Below, in pieces: positions 1-8,125 of a DNA stretch of 64,000 nt; within the stretch, counting starts at the first letter, position 1; each line of letters starts with the position of its first letter. The DNA is taken from assembly GCF_010509075.1 (NCBI RefSeq), contig NZ_CP048433.1, positions 310,001-374,000 on the forward strand, read 5' to 3'. The notes under the pieces are model-generated. The model had not been told where the DNA came from, did not search any database, and was given only the letters and a program-made list of their open reading frames with translations. The position numbers were made by a program, and so were the translations under genes. Source of the stretch: Collinsella aerofaciens ATCC 25986. GTDB taxonomy: Bacteria > Actinomycetota > Coriobacteriia > Coriobacteriales > Coriobacteriaceae.

Positions 1-1610
1 TCGATGGCTTCAACTTCGCCCACGGCGTGATTGCCGGCGTGCTTGCGCGCCTGTTTGTGGAGGGCCGCGTGGCGAGCCCGGATATGAAGGCGTTGTTGCA
101 CGAGCTTTCGCCCATCGATTCTTCTGAACTCGAGCTCATGGATCCGCTCGCTACCGATTCCACGCGTATCTTCGATACCGTGGTCGCTGCCTATCTGCTG
201 GATTCCGATCGCTCCGAGTTCGATGAGGCATATCTTGCCGATACGTATCTGCAGATGGCGCTGCCTGCGGCGTGCGGCGCAGAGGGTGCTGGTGAGGACG
301 CTCCGGCGCCTGCCGCCCGTACTGCGGCTCTGACGCTGGCGCTCGTGGCACCGTTGCGCGAGTGCATGGCCCGTGAGAATGCCGCCAACGTGTTCGATGG
401 CATCGAGATGCCGCTCGTTCCGGTACTTGCCAAGATGGAGCGCGCGGGCATGCTCGTGGACCCCGACCGTCTGCACAGTCTGTCCGAGGGTCTGGCGACC
501 CAGATTACCGAGGTTGAGCGCAGTATTCGCGACCTGGCGGGTGACGAGACCTTTAATATTGGCAGTCCCATGCAGCTGTCGCATGTGCTCTTTGATGTGA
601 TGGGGCTTCCGACCAAGGGCCTCAAGAAGACTAAGCGCGGCTATTATTCGACCAACGCCAAGGTGCTGAGCGACCTTGCGCGTGACCACGAAATCGTGCG
701 TCTGATCTTGGACTGGCGTGAGAAGTCTAAGATCAAGTCCACCTATCTGGACACCCTGGGCCCGCTACGCCGTGGTGACGGTCGCGTACACACTACGTAC
801 AACCAGACCATCACGGCAACGGGGCGTCTGTCCTCGAGCGACCCGAACCTGCAGAACATCCCGACGCGCTCGGAGCTGGGTCGTACCGTTAAGACGGCGT
901 TTTCGGCAGGCGAGGGAAGCGTCTTTTTGGCGGTGGACTACTCGCAGATCGAGCTGCGTCTGCTGGCGCATCTCTCGGGTGACGAGCACTTGGTGCGCGC
1001 CTTTAACGAGGGCGAGGACTTCCATGCCGAGACGGCGGCGCGCGTGTTCGGTGTGCCGGTGTCCGAGGTAACGCCCGACCTGCGCAGTCGCGCCAAGGCC
1101 GTGAACTTTGGCATCGTGTATGGCCAGCAGGCCTACGGCCTGTCGCAGTCGCTGCATATCTCGATGGCCGAGGCACGCGACATGATCGACCGCTACTACG
1201 AGGCCTACCCGGGCGTGCGCACGTTCCTCGACAACGTGGTGGCACGCGCCAAGCAGACGGGCTACGCCGAGACCATGTACGGCCGCCGTCGTCATATTCC
1301 GGAGCTCAAGGCCAAAAACCCGCAACTCCGCGGCTTTGGCGAGCGCACGGCCATGAACCATCCCATGCAGGGCACCGCAGCAGACATCATCAAGATCGCC
1401 ATGGCCCGCGTAAGTCGTCGCCTGGAAGAAGAAGGCTTTGCCGCCCACATGATCTTGCAGGTACACGACGAACTGGACTTTGAGTGCCCCGTCGACGAAG
1501 TCGAGCGCCTCACCGCCATGGTCCGCGACGTCATGGAACACGTAGTAGACCTCCGCGTCCCCCTAATCGCCGAAGCCAGCACCGGCATAACCTGGGCCGA
1601 CGCCAAATAG
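1..1610 (+). CDS. polA: DNA polymerase I, C-terminal part (partial at window edge)
   Basis: The frame is open from the first base, so the true start is upstream of the window. The visible ~535 residues are the end of a family A DNA polymerase, used in gap filling, Okazaki fragment maturation and repair. Motifs in order: the SSDPNLQNIP segment near 830-865, motif A DYSQIELR at 936-959, motif B (O helix, RAKAVNFGIVYG) near 1090-1125 and motif C VHDEL near 1461-1475. The part before the polymerase domain corresponds to the 3'-5' exonuclease-like fold, but I could not identify a convincing set of catalytic acidic residues. A strong hairpin follows the stop. The family assignment is secure; whether a 5' nuclease domain is present cannot be seen. 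Confidence 0.95.
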   Translation, partial: DGFNFAHGVIAGVLARLFVEGRVASPDMKALLHELSPIDSSELELMDPLATDSTRIFDTVVAAYLLDSDRSEFDEAYLADTYLQMALPAACGAEGAGEDAPAPAARTAALTLALVAPLRECMARENAANVFDGIEMPLVPVLAKMERAGMLVDPDRLHSLSEGLATQITEVERSIRDLAGDETFNIGSPMQLSHVLFDVMGLPTKGLKKTKRGYYSTNAKVLSDLARDHEIVRLILDWREKSKIKSTYLDTLGPLRRGDGRVHTTYNQTITATGRLSSSDPNLQNIPTRSELGRTVKTAFSAGEGSVFLAVDYSQIELRLLAHLSGDEHLVRAFNEGEDFHAETAARVFGVPVSEVTPDLRSRAKAVNFGIVYGQQAYGLSQSLHISMAEARDMIDRYYEAYPGVRTFLDNVVARAKQTGYAETMYGRRRHIPELKAKNPQLRGFGERTAMNHPMQGTAADIIKIAMARVSRRLEEEGFAAHMILQVHDELDFECPVDEVERLTAMVRDVMEHVVDLRVPLIAEASTGITWADAK

Positions 1611-1640
1611 GGAAGTGCCCACAACCCCAAAGTAACCAAA

Positions 1641-1679
1641 ACAGAGGGGAGCCCCTTCCAAAAAGGGGCTCCCCTCTGT
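1641..1679. terminator. Perfect 17-bp hairpin after polA
   Basis: Arms 1641-1657 and 1663-1679 are perfect reverse complements around a 5-nt loop. No long T-run follows on the + strand; on the - strand the stem is followed by a short T-run. It probably separates polA from the convergent HAD gene. Confidence 0.75.
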
Positions 1680-1716
1680 TCAAATAAATTCAGCCAAGTA
1701 TCTAGACACTCAAGAG

Positions 1717-1904
1717 GCCATCTTGGCGGCAAGCAAAGTCAACATGGCCATGCCCGGGGCCGACCGCTTGATTTTTGTAGATTCCGCACGAGCCGAAGAG
1801 CACTAAATGTGCTCTTCGTGCGAGCCCAGGACTTGACCGAGCAAAAATCAAGCGGTCGGCCCCGGGCATGGCGACGGGATAGATTAACGAGCCGCCAAGA
1901 TGGC
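1717..1904. repeat. Long nested inverted repeat between convergent genes
   Basis: Three nested pairs of arms. Outermost, 1717-1730 matches 1891-1904 (14 bp), the right arm lying inside the last codons of the HAD gene. Then 1747-1777 matches 1842-1872 perfectly (31 bp). Innermost, the GCACG and AAGAGCAC segments around 1786-1801 pair with 1809-1821 with a 5-nt bulge. The left half looks like an inverted copy of the 3' end of the HAD gene and its downstream sequence, with an unrelated ~17-nt stretch between the outer and middle arms. Confidence 0.85.
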
Positions 1905-2711
1905 GTCGATGAGCGTCAGTACGCCCCCGTCGTTGTTGCTCGGAATGCGCCACTTGGCGTGCACGTTCATGTGCTCTTCGGCATTGTCCACGATAAAGCT
2001 GTGACCGACGCGCTCCAGCATGGGGATGTCGTTGTACGTATCGCCCACGGCGGCAGCATCGGCAATATCGATGCCCAGGTGCTCGCACAGGTGCGCGACG
2101 CCGGCGCCCTTGTCGACGCCCAGGTTCATAAAGTCGATCCACTCGCGCCCGGCGTTGGTGACGTAAAGCTTGTCCGAGAACTCGGGGCTATAAGTCTCGC
2201 GGAATGCGGGCTCGGCGTCGTAGCCGGGGAAGAAGACCGAAATCTTGTTGGACTCGAAATCAATGCCCTCAAAGCTGTCGACGTAGTTGATTGTGTTGTA
2301 GTAGACGCTGATCTCGTCGTGGTATTGATGGTCGCGGGCAAGCACGTAGAACTCGTCGAAGCAGCACAGGACGGGGACAGCGCGAGGATCCTCCGAGGCA
2401 CGGTTCAAGACCTGCTGATACAGCTCCACGTCAATATTGCTCTTATAGATATAGCTGCCGCGATAGATCACGCAAGCTCCGTTGTCGGGACAAAAGGCGA
2501 GGCGGTTCTTGATGCCCTCGAACATCTCCTCGAGCTTGGGGGCGGGACGTCCGCTGGCGGGGCAGAATACGATGCCGGCGTCGGCGAGCTTGTCCAGGCG
2601 CTCATCAAGACCCTGGGGTAGCACACGCTCGTCGGTCAGCAGCGTCTTGTCCATATCGACGGCGAGAATCTTAATGTTGCCGATGTTGGCGTCCGATTCG
2701 TAAGTTTGCAT
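1884..2711 (-). CDS. HAD-superfamily phosphatase, Cof/YwpJ type
   Basis: A 275-residue haloacid dehalogenase-fold hydrolase, probably acting on a sugar phosphate or other small phosphorylated metabolite in the cytoplasm. Motif I is DMDKTLLTD near residues 19-27, with the nucleophile Asp followed by a Lys-Thr variant of the usual DxDGT. A CPASGRP segment carries motif II, and motif IV is GDTYNDIPML near residues 224-233. The long insert between motifs II and III fits the C2 cap of the Cof family. A purine-rich stretch precedes the ATG. The last codons form part of the inverted repeat shared with the polA side. The substrate cannot be told from sequence. Confidence 0.85.
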   Translation of the reverse strand: MQTYESDANIGNIKILAVDMDKTLLTDERVLPQGLDERLDKLADAGIVFCPASGRPAPKLEEMFEGIKNRLAFCPDNGACVIYRGSYIYKSNIDVELYQQVLNRASEDPRAVPVLCCFDEFYVLARDHQYHDEISVYYNTINYVDSFEGIDFESNKISVFFPGYDAEPAFRETYSPEFSDKLYVTNAGREWIDFMNLGVDKGAGVAHLCEHLGIDIADAAAVGDTYNDIPMLERVGHSFIVDNAEEHMNVHAKWRIPSNNDGGVLTLIDAILAAR

Positions 2712-2854
2712 AAAAATGCGCCTTTCGTTTCGAGATTGTTTCAGACGTTATAACCATCAACTAGTAGTCGAGCGTATTTTCGCAGGAATGGTGCGTATTT
2801 GCACCACGCTTCACAAAGTAATGAAAAAACTTTTCAGAAATTTGAATTTGTCGC

Positions 2855-2882
2855 TTGTGCTGCGGGCACTTTAGCGTAATAT
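2855..2882 (+). promoter_or_regulatory. Candidate promoter of the argG leader
   Basis: TTGTGC at 2855-2860 and TAATAT at 2877-2882 are 16 bp apart, about 100 nt upstream of the leader peptide. ATTTGAATT-like words, loosely resembling ARG-box half sites, occur near 2840 and 2948. This is inference from sequence only. Confidence 0.4.
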
Positions 2883-2985
2883 AGCGACCATCGAAAACGG
2901 AGACGGAAAAACAACCGCTTACCGAGTAAAAGGTACCGTTTACGATATTTGAATTGCGCCCGGCGATACGTGAAAGGAGAGGCAG

Positions 2986-3060
2986 ATGCAGTTCGTAAAG
3001 ATCATCACCACTGCAGACAATGCCATCCGACGCCAGCGCGCAATTTCCCGACGACGATAA
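2986..3060 (+). CDS. Arginine-rich leader peptide upstream of argG
   Basis: A 24-residue ORF with a strong ribosome-binding site (GAAAGGAGAGG, 5 nt before the ATG) and a TAA stop. Six of its last ten residues are arginine, in the order RRQRAISRRR, ending in three consecutive CGA codons. It lies 205 nt upstream of argG on the same strand. A short peptide with a run of codons for the pathway's end product is the signature of attenuation by ribosome stalling, as in the his, trp and leu leaders. Downstream are overlapping hairpins (3068-3112) and a later hairpin followed by five T (3125-3171). I infer arginyl-tRNA-dependent control of argG; it is not shown. Confidence 0.6.
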   Translation: MQFVKIITTADNAIRRQRAISRRR

Positions 3061-3067
3061 CAATCGT

Positions 3068-3171
3068 CTCTGTCCGCATGGGGCGAATTGCCTCAACAGA
3101 GTCATTTTGAGGTCGTTGGGTTTTAGCACGACATTGCTGCATGTTTCTAGGGCATGTATGTGCTGATTTTT
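3068..3171 (+). promoter_or_regulatory. Candidate attenuator hairpins of the argG leader
   Basis: CTCTGT (3068-3073) can pair with ACAGAG (3096-3101). CCTCAA (3091-3096) can pair with TTGAGG (3107-3112). The two stems interleave, so they cannot easily form together. A further hairpin pairs AGCAC (3125-3129) with GTGCT (3160-3164), has an inner TGCATG/CATGTA stem, and is followed by TTTTT at 3167-3171. This is the arrangement expected of an antiterminator and terminator, but the stems are short and need a folding calculation. Confidence 0.4.
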
Positions 3172-3265
3172 GCTATTTAACCTGATATTGCACGGTATAT
3201 GACCTTGAAATGACTTGCAACTGACCGATGTTCTAACTAGCTACCAAGGGCGAAAGGAAACAGCC

Positions 3266-4492
3266 ATGAGCAAGGAAAAAGTCGTTCTCGCATATTCCGG
3301 TGGTCTTGATACATCCGTATGTGTCAAGTGGCTCCAGGACGAGAAGAATCTCGATGTCGTTTGCGTCTGCGGCAACGTGGGCCAGGAAGAGATCGGACTG
3401 GATGCCAAGAAGCAGAAGGCGCTCGACCTGGGCGTTCTCGATTGCCAGGTGCTCGACCTGCGCGACGAGTTCTCCGATGAGTTCCTGACCAAGGCCATCG
3501 CAGCAAACTCCATGTACGAGAACAAGTATCCGCTGCTCTCCGCCCTGTCTCGCCCGCTGCTTGCCAAGAAGCTCGTCGAGGTCGCCCACGAGTTTGGCGC
3601 GACCTACGTCGCCCACGGCTGCACCGGCAAGGGTAACGACCAGGTTCGTTTTGAGGCTGCCGTCAAGGCCCTCGACCCTGAGCTCAAGGTTATCGCCCCG
3701 GTGCGCGAGTGGGATCTGAAGTGCCGTCCCGACGAGGTCGCCTATGCCCACGCCCACAACGTGCCGGTTCCCGAGGGTGCCAACGATAACCCCTACTCCA
3801 TCGACGACAACCTGTGGGGTCGCGCCATCGAGTGCGGTCACCTGGAGGACCCTTGGAACGAGCCGCTCGATGACGCTTGGGTTATGACCAAGAACCCCGA
3901 GGACACGCCTGACGCCCCGACCTATACCGAGATCGAGTTTGAGGCCGGCAAGCCTGTCGCCGTCGACGGCAAGAAGATGAAGCTCTCCGAGATCGTCATC
4001 GCCCTCAACAAGATTTCGGGCGACAACGGCTTTGGCCGTCTTGACCTGGTCGAGGATCGTCTGGTGGGCCTCAAGAGCCGCGAGTGCTATGAGGTTCCCG
4101 GCGCCCTGACGCTCATCACCGCCCACAAGGCGCTCGAGGACATCTGCGTCGAGGGCGACCTGCTCAAGACCAAGATCAAGCTCGAGCAGGATTGGGCCAC
4201 CGCCGTGTACAACGGCCAGTGGTACAGCCCGCTCAAAAACGCGCTCGACGCCTTTATGGCCGACACCCAGAAGTTCGTGACCGGCACCGTCCGTCTGAAG
4301 TTCTTTAAGGGCAACTGCCATGTCGTCGGCCGCAAGAGCCCGTTTAGCCTGTATGACTACGGTCTGGCTACCTACGACCGCGACACTACGTTTGACGAGA
4401 AGGCCAGTGCCGGCTTTATCGAGATCGATACGCTGTCACTCAAGACGTGGGCAAAGGTCCAGGGCCCCAGCTCTGCTGCCGCCCAGGCCTAG
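3266..4492 (+). CDS. argG: Argininosuccinate synthase
   Basis: Joins citrulline and aspartate with ATP to give argininosuccinate, the penultimate step of arginine synthesis, in the cytoplasm. 408 residues, normal family length. The N-terminal ATP pyrophosphatase P-loop VLAYSGGLDTS is near residues 6-16, followed by an AHGCTGKGNDQVRFE segment near residue 115, typical of ArgG. I start at ATG 3266 because GAAAGGAAA lies just upstream and family members begin directly before this P-loop; an in-frame upstream start would add 17 unrelated residues. It follows the Arg-rich leader, and argH lies about 520 bp downstream. Confidence 0.97.
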   Translation: MSKEKVVLAYSGGLDTSVCVKWLQDEKNLDVVCVCGNVGQEEIGLDAKKQKALDLGVLDCQVLDLRDEFSDEFLTKAIAANSMYENKYPLLSALSRPLLAKKLVEVAHEFGATYVAHGCTGKGNDQVRFEAAVKALDPELKVIAPVREWDLKCRPDEVAYAHAHNVPVPEGANDNPYSIDDNLWGRAIECGHLEDPWNEPLDDAWVMTKNPEDTPDAPTYTEIEFEAGKPVAVDGKKMKLSEIVIALNKISGDNGFGRLDLVEDRLVGLKSRECYEVPGALTLITAHKALEDICVEGDLLKTKIKLEQDWATAVYNGQWYSPLKNALDAFMADTQKFVTGTVRLKFFKGNCHVVGRKSPFSLYDYGLATYDRDTTFDEKASAGFIEIDTLSLKTWAKVQGPSSAAAQA

Positions 4493-4645
4493 CGCCTCCT
4501 TCCCTTGGTATCCGCGCGGCCCATCCGCGTGATACATAACGGGCGCACGGGGTCCCTACCTTTCGTTATGCTTGCTGACACTTCTTAACATCGGTGGCCC
4601 CTACGTTCCGCCCGCATATATGATGCCGCGACTGTGGCTGAGTCC

Positions 4646-4675
4646 GAGCCCCGCCGGGGTTGTCCGGCGGGGCTC
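4646..4675 (+). terminator. Terminator-like hairpin after argG
   Basis: Perfect 12-bp arms (4646-4657 and 4664-4675) with a 6-nt loop, followed by a pyrimidine stretch CTTCT rather than a T-run. It lies about 150 nt past the argG stop and 50 nt before the small ORF. Confidence 0.65.
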
Positions 4676-4725
4676 CTTCTATCAATTTGGCGGCTCTGCG
4701 CCTATATATATGAGGAGTATCCATT

Positions 4726-4896
4726 ATGTTCAATGCTATCGCGCATGCTTTACTTGCCCTCGCGCCCGAGTTCGATGCTGCAAGGGTCGAGGACGTCCCT
4801 GTGAGCCTGAAGGCCTGGATCGATGGTTCGCAGGGCAACATCCGGAGGGAGACGTTGGGCGCCAAGTGCATGGCGCGTCACTTCTTTGCAAATTAG
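4726..4896 (+). CDS. Small hypothetical protein between argG and argH
   Basis: A 56-residue ORF that I do not recognise. GAGGAG lies 7-8 nt before the ATG, and third codon positions are mostly G or C, as in neighbouring real genes. The predicted peptide is soluble, with an alanine/leucine-rich start, a central acidic part and a basic stretch near residues 41-43; there is no signal peptide or membrane segment. It sits between an upstream hairpin and argH, on the same strand as both. It could be a small accessory protein or a translated leader for argH. Comparison with other Coriobacteriia would decide. Confidence 0.5.
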   Translation: MFNAIAHALLALAPEFDAARVEDVPVSLKAWIDGSQGNIRRETLGAKCMARHFFAN

Positions 4897-5014
4897 CTAC
4901 ATGGCTCCGCACACGGTGGGGAATGTGTAAAACTAGCGGTTGAAAAATCGCTTTAGCGATATGGCGCATTGCTTTGGGCGCTTGTTTTGGTATTTGGAGA
5001 AAGGGGACGGTTCC

Positions 5015-6445
5015 ATGGCTCTTTGGGGCGGTCGTTTTGAGGCAGGCGTGGCCGAGGTCACGCAGGAGTTTGGCGCGTCGCTGCCGGTCGACAAACATCT
5101 CTATAAGCAGGATATCGCAGGCTCTAAGGCACATGCCAAGATGCTGGCGGCCCAGGGCATCATCAGTGCCGAGGACGAGCAGGCGATTGCCAAGGGCCTG
5201 ACCGGAATCGAACAGGATATCGATGCCGGCAACTTCACCTTCGACATCAACGACGAAGACATTCATATGTCCATCGAGAGCGAGCTGACGCGTCGCATCG
5301 GCGAGGCCGGTAAGCGCTTGCATACCGGACGTTCGCGCAACGACCAGGTGGCGACCGACACGCGCCTGGGCGTCAAGGCGCTGGCCAAGGAGCTCATGGA
5401 GGCCAATCTTGAGCTGCGCCATGTGCTGGTGGATGCGGCTAAGAAGTACGACAAGGTGATTCTGCCGGGTTACACGCATATGCAGCACGCTCAGCCCGTG
5501 CTGCTCTCGCATCATCTGCTGGCGTATTCCTGGATGTTCGCGCGCGACTTTACACGCTTGAAGGCCGCCTTTGATGCCGCCGACAACTGCCCGCTGGGTG
5601 CTGCCGCGCTTGCCGGTACGAGCTATCCGCTCGATCGCCAGATGACGGCTGCCGAACTTGGCTTTGCGGGCGTGATTCCTAACTCACTCGATGCTGTTTC
5701 CGACCGTGATTTCCTGCTCGATCTGCATTACGCTGGCTCCGTCATGGCCATGCACCTGTCGCGTCTTTCCGAGGAGATCGTGCTGTGGTCGAGCTCCGAA
5801 TTTGGCTTTATCACGCTTTCAGACTCCTACTCCACCGGCTCGTCCATCATGCCGCAGAAGAAGAATCCCGACTTTGCCGAGCTTATTCGCGGCAAGAGCG
5901 GCCGTGTCTATGGCAACCTGGTGCAGCTGCTCGTGACCATGAAGGGCCTGCCGCTTGCTTATAACAAGGACTTGCAGGAGGACAAGGAGGGCGCGCTCGA
6001 TACCGCCCATACGCTCATGCAGTGCCTGTCGGTTATGGCCGGAATGATTTCGACTTGGACCGTCAACGAGGATGCCATGGCGCGCGAGTGCGGCGTGGGG
6101 CACCTTGCCGCTACCGATGTTGCCGATTACCTGGCCAAGCGTGGCCTGCCGTTCCGCGAGGCACATGCCGTGGTGGGGCATCTGGTTCTGATGTGTGAGA
6201 AGCGCGGCTGCAATCTTGAGGACCTGCCGTTTGAGGTGTTCCAGGAGGCAAGCCCGCTCTTTGAGCACGACATTACCGAGGCGCTCGACATCCCGTCGAT
6301 TGTCGCCGCGCGCACGACCGAGGGCGGCACCGCCCCTGCCGCCGTTGCCGTGCAGCTGCAGCGTGCCGAGGCGCAGCTCGTGGTCGACGAAGGTGTGTTT
6401 GGATCGCTAACCAAGGTCGTCGAGATGGGTCACGGGGCAAAGTAG
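5015..6445 (+). CDS. argH: Argininosuccinate lyase
   Basis: Cleaves argininosuccinate to arginine and fumarate, the last step of arginine synthesis. 476 residues, aspartase/fumarase superfamily. Visible motifs: HTGRSRNDQVATD near residue 106, THMQHAQPVLLSHH near residue 155, and the superfamily signature GSSIMPQKKNPD near residue 276, with the flexible catalytic loop. Start at ATG 5015 with GAGAAAGGGG upstream; the N-terminus ALWGGRF is the typical ArgH start. The longer upstream frame adds 25 atypical residues. It is transcribed in the same direction as argG. Confidence 0.97.
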   Translation: MALWGGRFEAGVAEVTQEFGASLPVDKHLYKQDIAGSKAHAKMLAAQGIISAEDEQAIAKGLTGIEQDIDAGNFTFDINDEDIHMSIESELTRRIGEAGKRLHTGRSRNDQVATDTRLGVKALAKELMEANLELRHVLVDAAKKYDKVILPGYTHMQHAQPVLLSHHLLAYSWMFARDFTRLKAAFDAADNCPLGAAALAGTSYPLDRQMTAAELGFAGVIPNSLDAVSDRDFLLDLHYAGSVMAMHLSRLSEEIVLWSSSEFGFITLSDSYSTGSSIMPQKKNPDFAELIRGKSGRVYGNLVQLLVTMKGLPLAYNKDLQEDKEGALDTAHTLMQCLSVMAGMISTWTVNEDAMARECGVGHLAATDVADYLAKRGLPFREAHAVVGHLVLMCEKRGCNLEDLPFEVFQEASPLFEHDITEALDIPSIVAARTTEGGTAPAAVAVQLQRAEAQLVVDEGVFGSLTKVVEMGHGAK

Positions 6446-6495
6446 AGGTTTGGCTGAAGACGTATTGTCCATTTATTGATAAATCGTTTTCGCTT

Positions 6496-6529
6496 TACGG
6501 GCGCCTGCTGATGTGGGAGCCCGTATTTT
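6496..6529 (+). terminator. Terminator after argH
   Basis: A TACGGGC stem (6496-6502) pairs with GCCCGTA (6519-6525), followed by TTTT. The rest of 6530-6830 holds the ndk upstream region; I see no gene or recognised RNA in it. Confidence 0.7.
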
Positions 6530-6830
6530 GTTGCTATGGGGGAGGGGCTTGTCGAGAACTTCTGTAGGACCTTTGGGCAGGTTGTGAAGGGGATACGTTC
6601 GCGGGCGGCAACCGACCGCCTGCTCTGTTCGGCGCGGTTGATGGGCGGTCGGATGGTACTCTAATCGGGCTTCGAAACAGAAGTGACACATATGGAGCGC
6701 TTTAATAAATTGCAACGTTTCAATAAACAGCTTTTTGTTTAACTGCAGCTAAAACTCTGTTACGATGCAGTCCAGGCGGGTGCCGGAATGGGACTTGGGC
6801 ACGCGCGAACCTACTTGAAAGGCTACTTTT

Positions 6831-7235
6831 ATGGCTATCGAGAAGACCTTCATCATGATTAAGCCCGACGCCGTGCGCGACCGCAAGATCGGCGAGATCG
6901 TTGCTCGCATTGAGCGCAGCGGCCTTGTCATCGAGCGCATGGAGATGACCACGCTCGAGCGCGCTACCGTCGAGGAGCACTACGCCCATCTGGCCGACAA
7001 GCCCTTCTTTGGCGGTCTCTGCGACTTTATGACGAGCGGTCCGGTCGTCAAGATGGTCGTTTCCGGTCTCTCCGCTGTTGCTAAGATGCGCACCCTCATG
7101 GGCGCTACTAATCCGCTTGACGCTGCTCCTGGTACCATCCGCGGCGACTTTGCCGTCGATGTCAACGCCAACGTGATCCACGGCTCCGACTGCCTGGAGA
7201 ACGCCGAGATTGAGATCAAGCGCTTCTTTGGCTAA
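6831..7235 (+). CDS. ndk: Nucleoside diphosphate kinase
   Basis: Transfers the gamma phosphate of ATP to nucleoside diphosphates through a phosphohistidine intermediate. 134 residues, the normal length. It begins with the family's TFIMIKPDAV segment, and the active-site histidine is in NVIHGSD near residues 115-121. GAAAGG lies before the ATG. It is monocistronic, with a strong terminator directly downstream. Confidence 0.97.
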   Translation: MAIEKTFIMIKPDAVRDRKIGEIVARIERSGLVIERMEMTTLERATVEEHYAHLADKPFFGGLCDFMTSGPVVKMVVSGLSAVAKMRTLMGATNPLDAAPGTIRGDFAVDVNANVIHGSDCLENAEIEIKRFFG

Positions 7236-7273
7236 ACCAGCTTTGACTCCTTAAAGCTGTTAGCGTGTGGCTT

Positions 7274-7307
7274 GGGCGCCGCGGAACTCCATCCGCGGCG
7301 CCCTTTT
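7274..7307 (+). terminator. Terminator of ndk
   Basis: An 11-bp GC-rich stem (7274-7284 with 7293-7303) followed by TTTT. Confidence 0.85.
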
Positions 7308-7323
7308 ATTCCAAAATCTATGA

Positions 7324-7360
7324 AGGGGCCCGCTCGGTCATGAGTTCCGAGCGGGCCCCT
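7324..7360 (-). terminator. Terminator of rpiB
   Basis: A 14-bp perfect stem (7324-7337 with 7347-7360) lies just beyond the rpiB stop on the - strand. Confidence 0.75.
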
Positions 7361-7386
7361 GCTGTTAGCTTGTGGCACTGAGTGGT

Positions 7387-7854
7387 TTAGGCCTCGTCGA
7401 CGACCTTGAGGCCGCGCGTGTGATCGATCTCGTTGAGGAGGTTAACGCGACGCTCGTGACGGCCGCCCTCAAACTCGGCGTCGAGCCACTCGTCGACGAT
7501 CATCTTAGCGAGCTCGGAGCCCACGACACGGGCACCAAAGGCGAGCACGTTGGTGTTGTTGTGCATGCGGGAGAGCTTGGCGCTGAAGGGCTCGGAGCAC
7601 ACGACGGCGCGTACGCCCTCGACCTTGTTGGCAGCCAGGCTAATCCCGACACCGGTGCCACAGATGAGGATGCCCAGGTCGACGTCGCCGTTGGCAACGG
7701 CCTTACCCACCTTGTAGCCGGCGATGGGGTAGTCAAAGCTCTCGGAGGTGTCGGTGCCAAAGTTCACGACCTCGCAGCCGCGCTCCTTCAGGTGCTCGGA
7801 GATGATGTTCTTGAGCTCGACGGCGGCGTGGTCGTTGCCGATACCAATCTTCAT
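7387..7854 (-). CDS. rpiB: Ribose-5-phosphate isomerase B
   Basis: Interconverts ribose 5-phosphate and ribulose 5-phosphate in the pentose phosphate pathway. 155 residues, LacA/RpiB family. The N-terminal GNDHAAVELK segment and the active-site cysteine in ILICGTGVGISLAANK near residues 63-78 are both present, as is the MHNNTNVLAFGAR segment near residue 97. It is divergent from the cysteine desulfidase gene, with a 271-bp shared upstream region. Confidence 0.95.
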   Translation of the reverse strand: MKIGIGNDHAAVELKNIISEHLKERGCEVVNFGTDTSESFDYPIAGYKVGKAVANGDVDLGILICGTGVGISLAANKVEGVRAVVCSEPFSAKLSRMHNNTNVLAFGARVVGSELAKMIVDEWLDAEFEGGRHERRVNLLNEIDHTRGLKVVDEA

Positions 7855-7885
7855 GAGTGGTTCCTCTCTGGTCTGTGCGGCGCAA

Positions 7886-7972
7886 ATGCTAAAGGTTTTA
7901 CCGCGTTCGACTGCATGATAGCGCGACTTTTGCGTAAACGCTCGGGCGTTTTTTGGTCAAACGCTTTAGCAT
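7886..7972. promoter_or_regulatory. Inverted repeat in the rpiB / cysteine desulfidase divergent region
   Basis: ATGCTAAAG at 7886-7894 and its reverse complement CTTTAGCAT at 7964-7972 flank the divergent upstream region, and similarity extends a few bases on each side. Between them lies a small AACGC/GCGTT hairpin followed by T6 near 7936-7955. It may be an operator pair or looping site; no function is shown. Confidence 0.35.
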
Positions 7973-8125
7973 GCAACAAGACCGGCTTCTCATGAATGAA
8001 TGCTGTCAGTTTGTGCTTGAGCGCCGTCCGCCGGAACCATGGTTGCAGTTTTTGATGCATTGTTATCAAATAAAGGAGCTAACTATTTTTGAGAGCCCAG
8101 CCCGTTATGCAAGCAGGAGATACCT

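Noticed and set aside
2761-3129. A 122-residue open frame on the - strand upstream of argG.
   Set aside because: There is no ribosome-binding site or family resemblance, and it overlaps the better-supported leader peptide and its hairpins.
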